Assembly (NCBI RefSeq): GCF_014851905.1
Contig: NZ_JACVAQ010000001.1
Span: forward strand, 1,302,001 to 1,366,000
Direction: 5' to 3'
Length of the DNA stretch: 64,000 nucleotides
Origin: Pseudomonas sp. PDM14
Lineage (GTDB): Bacteria; Pseudomonadota; Gammaproteobacteria; Pseudomonadales; Pseudomonadaceae
The notes under the pieces were generated by a model. It saw nothing but the letters and a program-made list of their open reading frames with translations, did not search any database and had not been told where the DNA came from. The position numbers and the translations under genes were made by a program. The stretch's first letter is position 1, and each line of letters starts with the position of its first letter. Of the stretch, positions 38,948-49,141 are shown in pieces.

Positions 38948-40261
38948 ATGTTCATAGCACCGTTGAAATACATCTGGAGAAACCTGGGCCTTCGAACTAC
39001 CTATCTAGATTACAGATACCGTTCTCTGTTGAAGGCATGGCGCACCAGCCGGGATGGCACTCCCTGGCCGTGCGACAAATCCGAACCGGTGGTTCTGCTG
39101 ATTCCATCCGATCCCGCACTGCTGCTCGCCTCGAAGGGCGACGAAGCGATGCTGACCGCGATCATCAGCCACTTTCAAGGCCGATGGCCCGATGTGCACT
39201 TCATTGTTGCCACTGAAAGCGACGCGGCTGATACCTGCGCTTGTGAGTTGGGTATCGAGCCCTTGCGGGCACTGGATGAGAGCCTGAGCCTGCAGCAGTC
39301 CATCGACCTGATGAAACACAAGAACATCTGCGCCAGCGTTACCGTCGGCGCCGACGTGCTGGATGGCAGCTACAGCCCGGTATTTTCCGCGAAGCTACTG
39401 ATGCTCACCGACATGCTCGCGCGCCGCGGGGTGGACTGCGTGATCACGGGCTTCAGCGTGAGCAAGACCCCCTACAAGGAGCTCAAGCTGCTGCTCGACG
39501 AGTTCTCCGACCGGGTGGTGTTCAACCTGCGCGATCCCTTGTCCTTCGCGCGATTCAAGCAGTTGACCAGTGCCTCTGCCAATCTGGTCGCCGACGTGGC
39601 CTTTCTCCTGCAGCCGCAGCATGGCAGCAAAGCCGTGCGCGCAACCCGAAACTGGGTTGAAAAACAGCACGCGCTCGCTCGGACGGTAATTGGGCTGAAC
39701 CTCCACCCCCTGCTGCTGGAGCTGGAAGAACGGCAGAACATCGGTCAGGTCGTGCAGAACTTCTCACATGTGATTCGCCAGCTGATCCAGGAGAACGCCA
39801 TCAGCGTCGTGCTACTGGAGCACGATTTCCGCGGTACATCCGCAGACCACCATTGCCTGAATCTGGTCGAACAACAGCTCGGGGAGGACCTGGCAAGCTA
39901 CGTGTTCAAACCTGAAGCGCGCCTGAGCGCCGCCGAGCTGAAAGGCGTCGCCGAATACATGGATGGGGTGGTGAGCGGGCGCATGCACCTGATGATCGCC
40001 TCCTGTGGCGCAGGCACACCGGTCTTCGGCATCGAGTACAAGGGCAAGATGGAAGGGCTGATGAAGCATTTCGGCCTGGATACCCGCAACCTGTCCAGCG
40101 CTCACGAAATCATCCAGAACCCGGATGCATTCGCCAGCAAGCTCGTGCAGTTCATCCACACCCTCAGCACGACTCGGCAGCAGATGATCGTCAAGCTTCC
40201 AGAGATCAAACGCCTGTCCTCGATGAACTTCTCCAACCTTCCGGCCTGCAACACACAGTGA
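38948..40261 (+). CDS. Polysaccharide pyruvyl transferase family protein
   Basis: This 437-aa protein has the family pattern: VLLIPSDPALLLASKGDEAM near the N-terminus and VSGRMHLMIASCGAGTPVFG near the C-terminus, the conserved R-x-H segment. Members attach pyruvyl ketals to sugars using phosphoenolpyruvate. It would make the polymer acidic. GGGAAAG lies 3 bp before the ATG, and a 133-bp gap separates it from the previous gene. Confidence 0.88.
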   Translation: MFIAPLKYIWRNLGLRTTYLDYRYRSLLKAWRTSRDGTPWPCDKSEPVVLLIPSDPALLLASKGDEAMLTAIISHFQGRWPDVHFIVATESDAADTCACELGIEPLRALDESLSLQQSIDLMKHKNICASVTVGADVLDGSYSPVFSAKLLMLTDMLARRGVDCVITGFSVSKTPYKELKLLLDEFSDRVVFNLRDPLSFARFKQLTSASANLVADVAFLLQPQHGSKAVRATRNWVEKQHALARTVIGLNLHPLLLELEERQNIGQVVQNFSHVIRQLIQENAISVVLLEHDFRGTSADHHCLNLVEQQLGEDLASYVFKPEARLSAAELKGVAEYMDGVVSGRMHLMIASCGAGTPVFGIEYKGKMEGLMKHFGLDTRNLSSAHEIIQNPDAFASKLVQFIHTLSTTRQQMIVKLPEIKRLSSMNFSNLPACNTQ

Positions 40262-40302
40262 TTGCGCGGCTGTAATCCCCTGCGTGGTTCGTTCAATACA
40301 GG

Positions 40303-41358
40303 ATGTTCAGCTTGTTCTATGTCAACGCGCGCTTTTTGACGCAAGCCATCACCGGCGTTCAACGTTATTCCCTGGAAATCAGCCTGCAGCTCAAGCAGCT
40401 CATGCCAACGATTCGGTTCGTCGCACCGGGCAACATCGTGCACCCCGAACTGGCCAGGCAGCTGGACGTGCAGATCATCGGCAGCCGCACCGGCCATGCC
40501 TGGGAGCAGATCGATCTGCCGCAATTCCTCAGGCGCAATGGTTCGCCGTTGCTGATCAACCTGGCCAATACCGCACCGCTTTTATATGGCAACAAGATCT
40601 CGACGCTGCATGACGTCGCCTTCGAGCGGTTCCCCGAAAACTTCTCCTGGAAGTTCCGCCTGGCCTACCAATTGGCCACACCTTGGAATATCAGACGCTC
40701 GCTCAAAGTGCTGACCGTCAGCCACTTTTCCAAGCAGGAAATCTGCGCGATCTACAACACGCCGGCTGACAAGGTGGTGGTCATTCCCAATGCGGTCTCC
40801 GGCTCGTTTCAACCACGGCCGAACAGCGCTGCGCAGCCCTACCTGCTGGCGGTGTCGTCGCTGAATCAGCAGAAGAACTTTCATGGCCTGATCGACGCGT
40901 TCAGCTTGCTCGAACAGAACAGCCACGCGCTCTACATCGTCGGTTCGCTGAACAAGAACTTCGCCGACCCCGGTCTGCTGCGCAAGATCGAGTCGGACAG
41001 CCGCATCAAGCTGCTGGGGCGCGTCTCTGACGAACAACTGATCGACCTCTACAGCGGTGCCGCGGCCTTCATCTACCCGTCGTTCTACGAGGGTTTCGGC
41101 CTTCCGCCACTGGAAGCCCAGGCCTGCGGCTGCCCGGTCATCGTCGCCAACGCGGCGAGCCTGCCGGAAGTCTGTGGCGACTCCGCGCTGTACTGCTCGC
41201 CCCATGACGTGCGTGACATTGCCGACAGGATCGACCAGCTCATCGCTGATCCCGAGCTGGCGCAAAGCCTCAGGGAAAAAGGCACCCACAACATCACCCG
41301 CTACAGCTGGAAAACATCTGCCGCCAGCCTTCTTCAGGTAATCAGGGAGTTCCAATGA
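40303..41358 (+). CDS. Glycosyltransferase family 4
   Basis: This 351-aa enzyme has TGVQRYSLEISLQLK near the start, ISTLHDVAFERFPE, the donor-site phrase SSLNQQKNFHGLIDAF and the E-x7-E motif in PSFYEGFGLPPLEAQACG. It overlaps the next glycosyltransferase by 4 bp. Donor unknown. Confidence 0.9.
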   Translation: MFSLFYVNARFLTQAITGVQRYSLEISLQLKQLMPTIRFVAPGNIVHPELARQLDVQIIGSRTGHAWEQIDLPQFLRRNGSPLLINLANTAPLLYGNKISTLHDVAFERFPENFSWKFRLAYQLATPWNIRRSLKVLTVSHFSKQEICAIYNTPADKVVVIPNAVSGSFQPRPNSAAQPYLLAVSSLNQQKNFHGLIDAFSLLEQNSHALYIVGSLNKNFADPGLLRKIESDSRIKLLGRVSDEQLIDLYSGAAAFIYPSFYEGFGLPPLEAQACGCPVIVANAASLPEVCGDSALYCSPHDVRDIADRIDQLIADPELAQSLREKGTHNITRYSWKTSAASLLQVIREFQ

Positions 41359-42518
41359 ACGTCGCAATCATCCACTACTGGTGGCTCAGCAACCGCGGTG
41401 GCGAAGCCGTGTGCGCGGCACTCGTCGAGCTGTTTCCCAACGCCGACCTGTACATCCACGTATGCAACGAAGAAGTCGTGCGCCAGGCGCTGCCGCCGAC
41501 GTTCACCGGGAAGATCCACAACACTTTCATCTCGCGTCTTCCCGGGGCGAAGAAGCACTATCAGAAATACCTGCCGTTCATGCCGCTGGCGCTGGAGCAA
41601 CTCGATCTCAGCGCCTACGACCTGATCCTGAGCAGCGAGTCGGGGCCGGCCAAAGGCGTGGTCACCCGCCCGGATGCCGTGCACATCTGCTACTGCCACT
41701 CGCCCATGCGCTACGTGTGGGACATGTACCACGAGTACCTGGGCGGTGCCGGACGGCTGATCCGTACACTGTTCCCTCTGGTCGCCCACTGGCTGCGGGT
41801 ATGGGACCGACTGTCCGCCGATCGCGTCGACCACTTCATCGCCAACTCCGGCTTCGTCGCCGCGCGCATCCGCAAGTTCTACCGCCGCGATGCCGAAGTC
41901 ATCTTCCCGCCGGTCAACACCGATGAGTTCAGCCCCACTGCCGAGCGCGGCGACTTCTACCTGTGCCTGGGCCAGCTGGTCGCCTACAAGCGAGCGGACC
42001 TGGCTGTGGAGGCCTTCAACCAGCTCGGCTTGCCACTGGTGGTAGTGGGTGAAGGCGAGCTGTTCGAGCGCCTGAAAAGCCTGGCCAAACCCAACATCAG
42101 GCTGATGGGGCGCCAGCCTTTCGCCGAGATCAAGGACCTGCTGCAACGCTGCCGCGGCCTGGTGTTCCCAGGCATGGAAGACTTCGGCATCGTCCCCGTC
42201 GAGGCCATGGCGGCCGGCGCGCCAGTGATCGCCTACGGCAAGGGCGGCGCGCTGGAAACCGTGATTCACGGCAAGACCGGCATCCTCTTCGAGCAGCAGA
42301 ACGTCGAGTCCCTGATCGCCGCGGTGCAACAGCTGGAAAACGGCGCCTTCTCGTTCAATCCGGCCGAACTGCACGCGCATGCCGCCACCTTCGATAAACG
42401 CATCTTCAAACAACGTATCACGGCCTTCGTCGAGGCCGCCCTGAATGGCCCGTCAGCGCCACCTGCTCGCCCTGCGCTAAATACTGCGCGCCCTGCCCTT
42501 TCCGATTGCCAGGCTTAA
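41355..42518 (+). CDS. Glycosyltransferase family 4, mannosyltransferase-like (WbaZ type)
   Basis: This 387-aa enzyme begins MNVAIIHYWWLSNRGGEAV and has HICYCHSPMRYVWDMYHEY, a signature of WbaZ-like GT4 enzymes. The donor-site phrases are LGQLVAYKRADLA and PGMEDFGIVPVEAMAAG. The following gene makes GDP-mannose, so a mannosyltransferase is likely. It overlaps the preceding gene by 4 bp (ATGA). Confidence 0.9.
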   Translation: MNVAIIHYWWLSNRGGEAVCAALVELFPNADLYIHVCNEEVVRQALPPTFTGKIHNTFISRLPGAKKHYQKYLPFMPLALEQLDLSAYDLILSSESGPAKGVVTRPDAVHICYCHSPMRYVWDMYHEYLGGAGRLIRTLFPLVAHWLRVWDRLSADRVDHFIANSGFVAARIRKFYRRDAEVIFPPVNTDEFSPTAERGDFYLCLGQLVAYKRADLAVEAFNQLGLPLVVVGEGELFERLKSLAKPNIRLMGRQPFAEIKDLLQRCRGLVFPGMEDFGIVPVEAMAAGAPVIAYGKGGALETVIHGKTGILFEQQNVESLIAAVQQLENGAFSFNPAELHAHAATFDKRIFKQRITAFVEAALNGPSAPPARPALNTARPALSDCQA

Positions 42519-42530
42519 AAGGAGATCACC

Positions 42531-44009
42531 ATGCTGCTTCCTATCATCATGGCCGGTGGCACCGGCTCGCGCCTGTGGCCACTGTCACGCCAGCTCAACC
42601 CCAAGCAGTTCCTGCCGCTCGCCGACTCGAACCTGTCCATGCTGCAGGCCACCATCAAGCGCCTCGACGGGCTCAACGCCGCCTTGCCGCGGCTGATCTG
42701 CAACGAGCAGCATCGCTTTCTCGCGGCCGAGCAACTGCGCCAGCTGGGCCTGGACAGCGCCAGCATCCTGCTCGAACCAACCGGCCGCAATACCGCCCCA
42801 GCCATCGCGCTGGCCGCCCTGCAGGCATACAGCGAGACGCAGGACCCGATCCTGCTGGTGCTCGCCGCCGACCACCTGATCGCGGATGTCGAGGCGTTCC
42901 ACGCCAGTGTGCGCAGCGCCCTGCCCCTGGCCGAACAGGGCAAGCTGGTGACCTTCGGTATCGTGCCGACCCACGCGGAAACCGGCTACGGCTACATCGA
43001 GAAAGGCCAGCCGCTGGGCGGCGATGCGTTCGCGGTCAACCAGTTCGTCGAGAAGCCCGACCTGGCCACCGCCACCGACTACCTGGCCAGCGGAGACTTC
43101 CTCTGGAACAGCGGCATGTTCATGTTTCGCGCCAGCCGCTACCTGGAGGAGCTGGAACGCTTCCAGCCGGAAATTCTCGACGCCTGCCGCAAGGCGCTGG
43201 CGGGCGGGCAACAGGACCTGGTCTTCACCCGCATCGACGCGGTCGCGTTCAGCGCATGCCCGGACGACTCCATCGACTACGCCGTCATGGAGAAAACCGC
43301 CGACGCGGTGATGGTGGCACTGGACGCTGGCTGGAGTGATATCGGCTCGTGGTCGGCGTTGTGGGACGTCAGCGCCAAGGGTGAGCGTGGCAACGTATTC
43401 AAGGGTGACGTGCTCGACCAGGGCAGCCGCAACACCTACGTGCATGCGGACAGCCGCCTGGTGTCGGTGGTCGGCGTGGAAGACCTGGTCATCATCGAGA
43501 CCAAGGATGCCGTGCTGGTGGCGCACAAGGACAAGGTGCAGGACGTGAAGAAGATCGTCGAGCAGCTCAAGCGCGACGATCGCAAGGAACACATCAACCA
43601 TCGCGAGGTGTATCGCCCGTGGGGCGTCTACGACTCGATCGACGAGGGTCATCGTTACCAGGTCAAGCACATCACGGTGAAGCCGGGCGCCAAGCTGTCG
43701 GTACAGATGCACCACCACCGTGCCGAGCACTGGATCGTGGTTAGCGGCACGGCGAAAGTCACCAATGGCGACACCACCTTCCTGGTCACGGAAAACCAGT
43801 CCACCTACATCCCCATCGGCCAGATTCACGCCTTGGAAAACCCCGGCGTGATTCCTCTGGAACTGATCGAGGTGCAGTCCGGCCCGTACCTGGGCGAAGA
43901 CGACATCGTGCGCTTCGAAGACAAGTACGGGCGCGTGCCGCCGGCGGTGAATGCCGAAGTCACAAGCATCAGCGTGCCTGCATTGGCAGCCCCTGTATTA
44001 CCGTCCTAG
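42531..44009 (+). CDS. manC: Mannose-1-phosphate guanylyltransferase/mannose-6-phosphate isomerase
   Basis: This 492-aa bifunctional enzyme makes GDP-mannose. The N-terminal nucleotidyltransferase has [20 protein letters not shown] (residues 4-23) and VEKPDLATA. The C-terminal cupin (type II isomerase) has [19 protein letters not shown] and [14 protein letters not shown]. No phosphomannomutase gene is in the cluster, so AlgC-like activity must come from elsewhere. Confidence 0.95.
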   Translation: MLLPIIMAGGTGSRLWPLSRQLNPKQFLPLADSNLSMLQATIKRLDGLNAALPRLICNEQHRFLAAEQLRQLGLDSASILLEPTGRNTAPAIALAALQAYSETQDPILLVLAADHLIADVEAFHASVRSALPLAEQGKLVTFGIVPTHAETGYGYIEKGQPLGGDAFAVNQFVEKPDLATATDYLASGDFLWNSGMFMFRASRYLEELERFQPEILDACRKALAGGQQDLVFTRIDAVAFSACPDDSIDYAVMEKTADAVMVALDAGWSDIGSWSALWDVSAKGERGNVFKGDVLDQGSRNTYVHADSRLVSVVGVEDLVIIETKDAVLVAHKDKVQDVKKIVEQLKRDDRKEHINHREVYRPWGVYDSIDEGHRYQVKHITVKPGAKLSVQMHHHRAEHWIVVSGTAKVTNGDTTFLVTENQSTYIPIGQIHALENPGVIPLELIEVQSGPYLGEDDIVRFEDKYGRVPPAVNAEVTSISVPALAAPVLPS

Positions 44010-44020
44010 GAGACCACCAG

Positions 44021-45040
44021 ATGAACTGTGCTGTGATTTTTGGAGGCTCGGGGTTTATCGGCGTGTTCTTCGCCAGGCAACTGCTGGCGCAAGGCGGATA
44101 CGACAAGATCTACCTGTTCGACAAGGAACAGGTGGCCGACAAGCCATTCCCCTATCGCACCCGGCTGGTCCAGGAAGCGTCGCAGATCGTCGAGATCAAA
44201 GGCGATGTGCGCCAGACCATCGCCTGGCGCCCCGAGGAGAAGGTCAGCCTGATCGCCAACTTCGCTGCCGTGCACCGCGAGCCGGGGCATGAGGACTTCG
44301 AGTACTACGAGACCAACCTGCTGGGCGCGGAAAACGTCTGCGCCTGGGCCGAGAACCGTGGCTGCAACGACCTGATCTTTACCAGCTCGATCTCGCCCTA
44401 CGGCCCCAGCGAACAGCAGAAGGACGAGCGTACGCTGCCCGTGCCCGCAACCGCTTACGGTGGTTCGAAGCTGGCAGCGGAGAAGATCCACCAGAGCTGG
44501 CTGGCCGCAGACAAGACCAACCGCCACCTGGTCATCGTGCGCCCAGGTGTCGTGTTCGGTGCCGGCGAAGGCGGCAACGTATCGCGCCTGATAAAGGCGG
44601 TGATAAAGCGCTACTTCTTCTACATGGGCAATCGTGACACCCGCAAGGCCGGCACCTACGTCAAGGAGCTGTGCGTGGCGATGTGCTGGGTTCTGCAGCG
44701 GCAGAAGGACCAGGGCAAGAATTTCTCGCTGTTCAACATGACCATGAATCCCGGACCCTCCATTCAGGAATATGTGGAAGCGGTATGCGATGTCGCCGTC
44801 ATCCAGCGCAAGGTGCCGGCCGTGCCCTACCCATTGCTGCTCGGCGTGGCCTACACCATCGACCTGATCGCTCGCCCCCTGGGCATCAAACACCCCTTCA
44901 GTCCAGTGCGCATCCGCAAGCTGGTGCGTTCCAACAACATCCTGCCCAACTACCTGGTGGAAAGCGGGTACGCCTACCAGTACAGCCTCGCCTCTGCTCT
45001 CGCCGACTGGAAGAGCAGCTGCCCGGAGGAGTGGCGTTGA
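44021..45040 (+). CDS. NAD-dependent sugar epimerase/dehydratase
   Basis: This 339-aa SDR-type enzyme has GGSGFIGVFFA (Rossmann), ANFAAVHREPGH, SSISPYGPS and YGGSKLAAEK (Tyr-x-x-x-Lys). It is 11 bp after manC. The substrate is probably a nucleotide sugar, but it is divergent from the adjacent galE and cannot be named. Confidence 0.85.
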   Translation: MNCAVIFGGSGFIGVFFARQLLAQGGYDKIYLFDKEQVADKPFPYRTRLVQEASQIVEIKGDVRQTIAWRPEEKVSLIANFAAVHREPGHEDFEYYETNLLGAENVCAWAENRGCNDLIFTSSISPYGPSEQQKDERTLPVPATAYGGSKLAAEKIHQSWLAADKTNRHLVIVRPGVVFGAGEGGNVSRLIKAVIKRYFFYMGNRDTRKAGTYVKELCVAMCWVLQRQKDQGKNFSLFNMTMNPGPSIQEYVEAVCDVAVIQRKVPAVPYPLLLGVAYTIDLIARPLGIKHPFSPVRIRKLVRSNNILPNYLVESGYAYQYSLASALADWKSSCPEEWR

Positions 45041-45061
45041 GTACGCCACGAAGTCATCAGC

Positions 45062-46084
45062 ATGAACGACACCGTTCTGGTCACGGGGGGAGCCGGCTAC
45101 ATCGGCTCTCATACGACACTGGCGCTGTTGGAGGCGAACTACGACGTGGTGGTGCTCGACAACCTCAGCAACAGCTCTGCCGAATCGCTGCGACGAGTAG
45201 CGCAGATCTGCGGCAGGAAACCTGAATTCGTTCAGGGCGACATTCGCGATACAACCCTGCTGAATGATCTGTTCTCCCGTCGCACCTTTACCGCTGTGCT
45301 GCATTTCGCGGGTCTGAAAGCCGTCGGGGAAAGCGTGCGCAAGCCCATGGACTATTACGACAACAACGTCGTGGGCAGCATGTGTCTATGCCAGGCCATG
45401 GCACGAGCAGAGGTGTTCTGGCTGGCGTTCAGCTCATCGGCAACGGTGTACGGCGAACCGACACGAATGCCCATTTGCGAAGACTACCCGACCAACATGC
45501 CAACCAATCCCTACGGGCGCTCCAAACTGATGGTGGAGCGGATGCTGAGCGACCTGTGCGCATCCGACGCGCGCTGGAGTATCGCCCTGTTGCGCTACTT
45601 CAACCCGATCGGTGCGCACAGCAGCGGCATGATTGGTGAAGACCCCAACGGCATCCCCAACAACCTGCTGCCCTACATCAGTCAGGTGGCCATCGGAAAA
45701 ATCGAGCAGCTGCCGGTATATGGCGGCGACTACCCCACCATCGACGGCACCGGCGTGCGCGACTACATCCATGTTCAGGATCTGGCGGACGGCCACCTGA
45801 AAGCATTGCACGGCATCAGGAGCCGCAGTGGTGTGCACATCTGGAACCTCGGCACCGGTATCGGTTACAGCGTCCTGCAGATGATCCACGCCTTCGAACA
45901 GGCCAGCGGCCGACCCGTACCTTATCAACTGGTACCACGCCGCGCCGGCGATATCGCCGAGTGCTGGGCCGACCCCGGCAAGGCCGCCAGGGAGCTGGGC
46001 TGGCAAGCCCGGCGTGGCCTGCAGGAAATGATGCAGGACACCTGGCGCTGGCAATCAGCCAATCCTCAGGGATACGCGCACTAA
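45062..46084 (+). CDS. galE: UDP-glucose 4-epimerase
   Basis: This 340-aa enzyme has TGGAGYIGSHT (residues 7-17), HFAGLKAVGES, SSSATVYGEP and YGRSKLMVE, together with RYFNPIGAHSSG, the GalE hallmark. It interconverts UDP-glucose and UDP-galactose for the polymer. It lies between the second epimerase and galU. Confidence 0.94.
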   Translation: MNDTVLVTGGAGYIGSHTTLALLEANYDVVVLDNLSNSSAESLRRVAQICGRKPEFVQGDIRDTTLLNDLFSRRTFTAVLHFAGLKAVGESVRKPMDYYDNNVVGSMCLCQAMARAEVFWLAFSSSATVYGEPTRMPICEDYPTNMPTNPYGRSKLMVERMLSDLCASDARWSIALLRYFNPIGAHSSGMIGEDPNGIPNNLLPYISQVAIGKIEQLPVYGGDYPTIDGTGVRDYIHVQDLADGHLKALHGIRSRSGVHIWNLGTGIGYSVLQMIHAFEQASGRPVPYQLVPRRAGDIAECWADPGKAARELGWQARRGLQEMMQDTWRWQSANPQGYAH

Positions 46085-46123
46085 TACCCGTTACTACCCA
46101 CTTTCCTGACCCAGGAGCCCTCC

Positions 46124-46957
46124 ATGATCCGCAAATGTCTATTTCCTGCGGCCGGTTACGGTACGCGCTTTTTGCCAGCCACCAAGGCCATGCCCAAAGA
46201 AATGCTGCCTATCGTCAACAAGCCATTGATCCAGTACGGCGTCGAGGAAGCCCGCGACGCCGGCCTGCAACACATGGCCATCGTCACCGGTCGCGGCAAG
46301 CGTGCTCTGGAAGACCACTTCGATATCAGCTACGAGCTGGAGCATCAGATTCGCGGCACCGACAAGGAACGCTTCCTCACCGGTACTCGCGAACTCATCG
46401 AAGGCTGCACTTTTTCCTATACCCGCCAGGTTGCGATGAATGGCCTGGGGCACGCCATTCTCTGCGGGCGTCCGCTGATTGGAGACGAGCCATTTGCCGT
46501 CGTGCTGGCGGATGACCTGTGCATCAACCTCGACGGCGATGGTGTACTGACCCAGATGATCAAGCTGTACAACCAGTTCCGTTGCTCCATCGTCGCCATT
46601 CAGGAAGTGCCCGCGGACCAGACGCACAAGTACGGCGTAATCGCCGGTGAGCTGATTCGTGAGGACCTCTACCGCGTGCACAGCATGGTGGAGAAGCCCC
46701 AGCCTGAAGATGCCCCCTCGAACATGGCGATCATCGGCCGCTACATCCTCACCCCGGATATCTTCGACCTGATCGCCGATACCGAGCCAGGCAAGAACGG
46801 CGAAATCCAGATTACCGATGCCCTCCTCAAGCAAGCCAAGAGCGGCTGCGTACTCGCTTACCGGTTCAAAGGTCAGCGCTTCGACTGCGGGAGTGCAGAA
46901 GGGTACGTAGAGGCAACCAATTTCTGCTTCGAGCAGCTCTACCTGAACGGTAAATAG
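46124..46957 (+). CDS. galU: UTP-glucose-1-phosphate uridylyltransferase
   Basis: This 277-aa enzyme makes UDP-glucose. It has FPAAGYGTRFLPATKAMPKE (residues 7-26), ADDLCIN and VEKPQPEDAPS, the GalU pattern. The length fits the family (about 280-300 aa). It supplies substrate to GalE and probably to the glucose-priming transferase. Confidence 0.95.
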   Translation: MIRKCLFPAAGYGTRFLPATKAMPKEMLPIVNKPLIQYGVEEARDAGLQHMAIVTGRGKRALEDHFDISYELEHQIRGTDKERFLTGTRELIEGCTFSYTRQVAMNGLGHAILCGRPLIGDEPFAVVLADDLCINLDGDGVLTQMIKLYNQFRCSIVAIQEVPADQTHKYGVIAGELIREDLYRVHSMVEKPQPEDAPSNMAIIGRYILTPDIFDLIADTEPGKNGEIQITDALLKQAKSGCVLAYRFKGQRFDCGSAEGYVEATNFCFEQLYLNGK

Positions 46958-47057
46958 CCCCCCGCACATGGCCCCCTCTCCCGAGGCGCCAGCCCATTAA
47001 ACCGCATGCCGTCAGAGACCAGTGCAGGATGGCGTCGGCGTGCGCAAAGAGCACACG

Positions 47058-49061
47058 ATGATGAAAGCGAATGCAACGGACTTCCGAGTGGATATCAATG
47101 GCCTACGAGCGTGGGCAGTGGTATCCGTTGTCCTGTTTCATTTTGGCATTGCAGGCATGTCGGGCGGTTTCATCGGCGTAGATGTGTTCTTCGTCATCTC
47201 CGGCTTTCTGATGACCGGAATCATCATCAAAGGCCTGGAACGCAATGATGCGTGCGCCACCCGACCGTTCTCCATCCTCGGGTTCTACCTGTCGCGCGCC
47301 CGGCGGATAATGCCGGCCCTGCTGGGCCTCTGCCTGGTACTGACCGTGGCGGGGTGGTTCGTTCTACCGTCGCTGGACTACGAGAAACTGGGCAAGCATG
47401 TGCTCAGCGCCCTGACCTTTGTGTCCAACATCGTGTTGTGGCGCGAAGACGGTTACTTCGACAGCGCCTCACGAGACAAGCTGCTGCTGCATACCTGGTC
47501 GCTGTCCGTGGAGTGGCAGTTCTACCTGCTCCTGCCGGTGATGATGGCCCTGGTGTGGAAGATCCGCCCGGGGCGGAAAACCCAGCTGATTGCCATCGCC
47601 GCCGCTCTGCTGGCGTCGCTTCTACTGTGCGTACTGGTAACGCCGATCAAGCCGGTGCCGGCGTTCTACCTGCTGCCCACCAGGGCTTGGGAAATGCTCG
47701 CGGGCGGCGTGGTGTTTCTCCTGGCCCGCGAGCTGCGCCTGGGCAGTCGGCAGCGCCAGCTGCTGGAAGCCAGCGGATTTGCCCTGGTGATCGGCTCCTG
47801 CATCCTGTTCGACGAAGGCAGCGCCTGGCCAGGTTGGCGCGCACTGGTCCCGGTGATGGGTGCGATGCTGATCCTGGCCGCTGCTCGGCAGAGCTCGATC
47901 TGGACCGCCACCCCCGTCGCCCAATGGCTGGGGAACTGCTCCTATTCGCTGTACCTGTGGCACTGGCCAGTGGTGGTGGCGCTGAACTACCTGCAACTGC
48001 AGGAGCAACCCGGTGCGATTGCTATCGGCTTGCTGGCCTCGCTGATTCTGGGGGCCCTGTCCTATCGTCTCGTGGAGCAATCGGCCAGCCGCATACTGAA
48101 TCGCATGCGGGCCGGGCTCAGCGCTGTCAGCCTGGCCGCTGCCAGTCTGGCGCTGCTGCTGCCTGGTCTGGCCATCGCAATCATGCACGGCATTCCAGGG
48201 CGCCTGCCCGGCACTATCGAGCAAGTCTTCAATGCGGCGCAGAACATCAACCCGCGCCGGGACGAATGCCTGCCCAATGAGCGCTCTACCGCCGTTCCGC
48301 GCTGCACTTACGGTGGAGCGAAGCTGGGGGCCATCGTGGTCGGAGACAGTCACGCTGCCGCACTGGTTCGCGCGGTAGAACGCTCACTGCCAAGCACAAA
48401 GCTGCATATTCTCGACATGACCATGAGTCACTGCCCCACCATCGCCGGTATCAAGTCGGTCGGCGATCCGGCCTACACCTGCGGAGGCTTCGTCAGCCAA
48501 GTGGCAAATGACGACGACCCGGCATTGCAAGACTCGCCGGTGATCATCATCAATCGAACATCGAATGCGCTCTTCGGTCCCAACGAACCGGAAAAATTCA
48601 GGCAGCTATCGGTCCCGTCCCTGTACCTGACAGAACCCTTCGCTTCGCGCAGCCCCGAGTACCTGGAAACGATGCGCGAAGGCATCATCGCAACTGCCTG
48701 TGCGTTAGCCAGGCACCGACAGGTGTATATGCTGCGCCCCATTCCCGAGTTGAAGGTCGATGTACCAAAGATCATGGGCCGGGCACTACTGCGTGGCGAG
48801 CAGCTGAGGGTATCGATATCGCTGGAGGAGTATCACCAGCGCAATGCATTCGCCTGGAGGACCCAGGATCTGGCAACTGAACGTTGCGGGGTGAAGATCC
48901 TCGACCCCTTACCCTACCTGTGCCGGGATGGGCGCTGCTACGGAGACCGGGATGGTCAGCCCATCTACTCCGATGACGACCACATGAACGAGAGAGGCGG
49001 CGATTTGCTGACCCCACTCTTCCGCCAGGTATTCGACCCGGTCGTCTCCGCACAGAAGTAG
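47058..49061 (+). CDS. Acyltransferase 3 fused to SGNH domain (OafA/YrhL type)
   Basis: This 667-aa protein has about eleven N-terminal membrane helices with RVDINGLRAWAVVSVVLFHF, GGFIGVDVFFVISGFLMT and HTWSLSVEWQFYLLLP. A periplasmic SGNH domain follows with the nucleophile GDSHAAAL near residue 430 and D-x-x-H in DDDHMNERG near 640. It would O-acetylate the polymer in the periplasm. ATG codons at 47058 and 47061 are both possible. Confidence 0.92.
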   Translation: MMKANATDFRVDINGLRAWAVVSVVLFHFGIAGMSGGFIGVDVFFVISGFLMTGIIIKGLERNDACATRPFSILGFYLSRARRIMPALLGLCLVLTVAGWFVLPSLDYEKLGKHVLSALTFVSNIVLWREDGYFDSASRDKLLLHTWSLSVEWQFYLLLPVMMALVWKIRPGRKTQLIAIAAALLASLLLCVLVTPIKPVPAFYLLPTRAWEMLAGGVVFLLARELRLGSRQRQLLEASGFALVIGSCILFDEGSAWPGWRALVPVMGAMLILAAARQSSIWTATPVAQWLGNCSYSLYLWHWPVVVALNYLQLQEQPGAIAIGLLASLILGALSYRLVEQSASRILNRMRAGLSAVSLAAASLALLLPGLAIAIMHGIPGRLPGTIEQVFNAAQNINPRRDECLPNERSTAVPRCTYGGAKLGAIVVGDSHAAALVRAVERSLPSTKLHILDMTMSHCPTIAGIKSVGDPAYTCGGFVSQVANDDDPALQDSPVIIINRTSNALFGPNEPEKFRQLSVPSLYLTEPFASRSPEYLETMREGIIATACALARHRQVYMLRPIPELKVDVPKIMGRALLRGEQLRVSISLEEYHQRNAFAWRTQDLATERCGVKILDPLPYLCRDGRCYGDRDGQPIYSDDDHMNERGGDLLTPLFRQVFDPVVSAQK

Positions 49062-49141
49062 CTTCGCACCACACGGCCTACTGAAAGCCCTTGTAGCTGC
49101 CGTGCTGTAACTTTCACCTATCAATTGGCAAGGACAACGCA

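Noticed and set aside
42585..43829. A 414-codon open frame opposite manC
   Set aside because: No recognisable domain; the forward strand has an unmistakable ManC.
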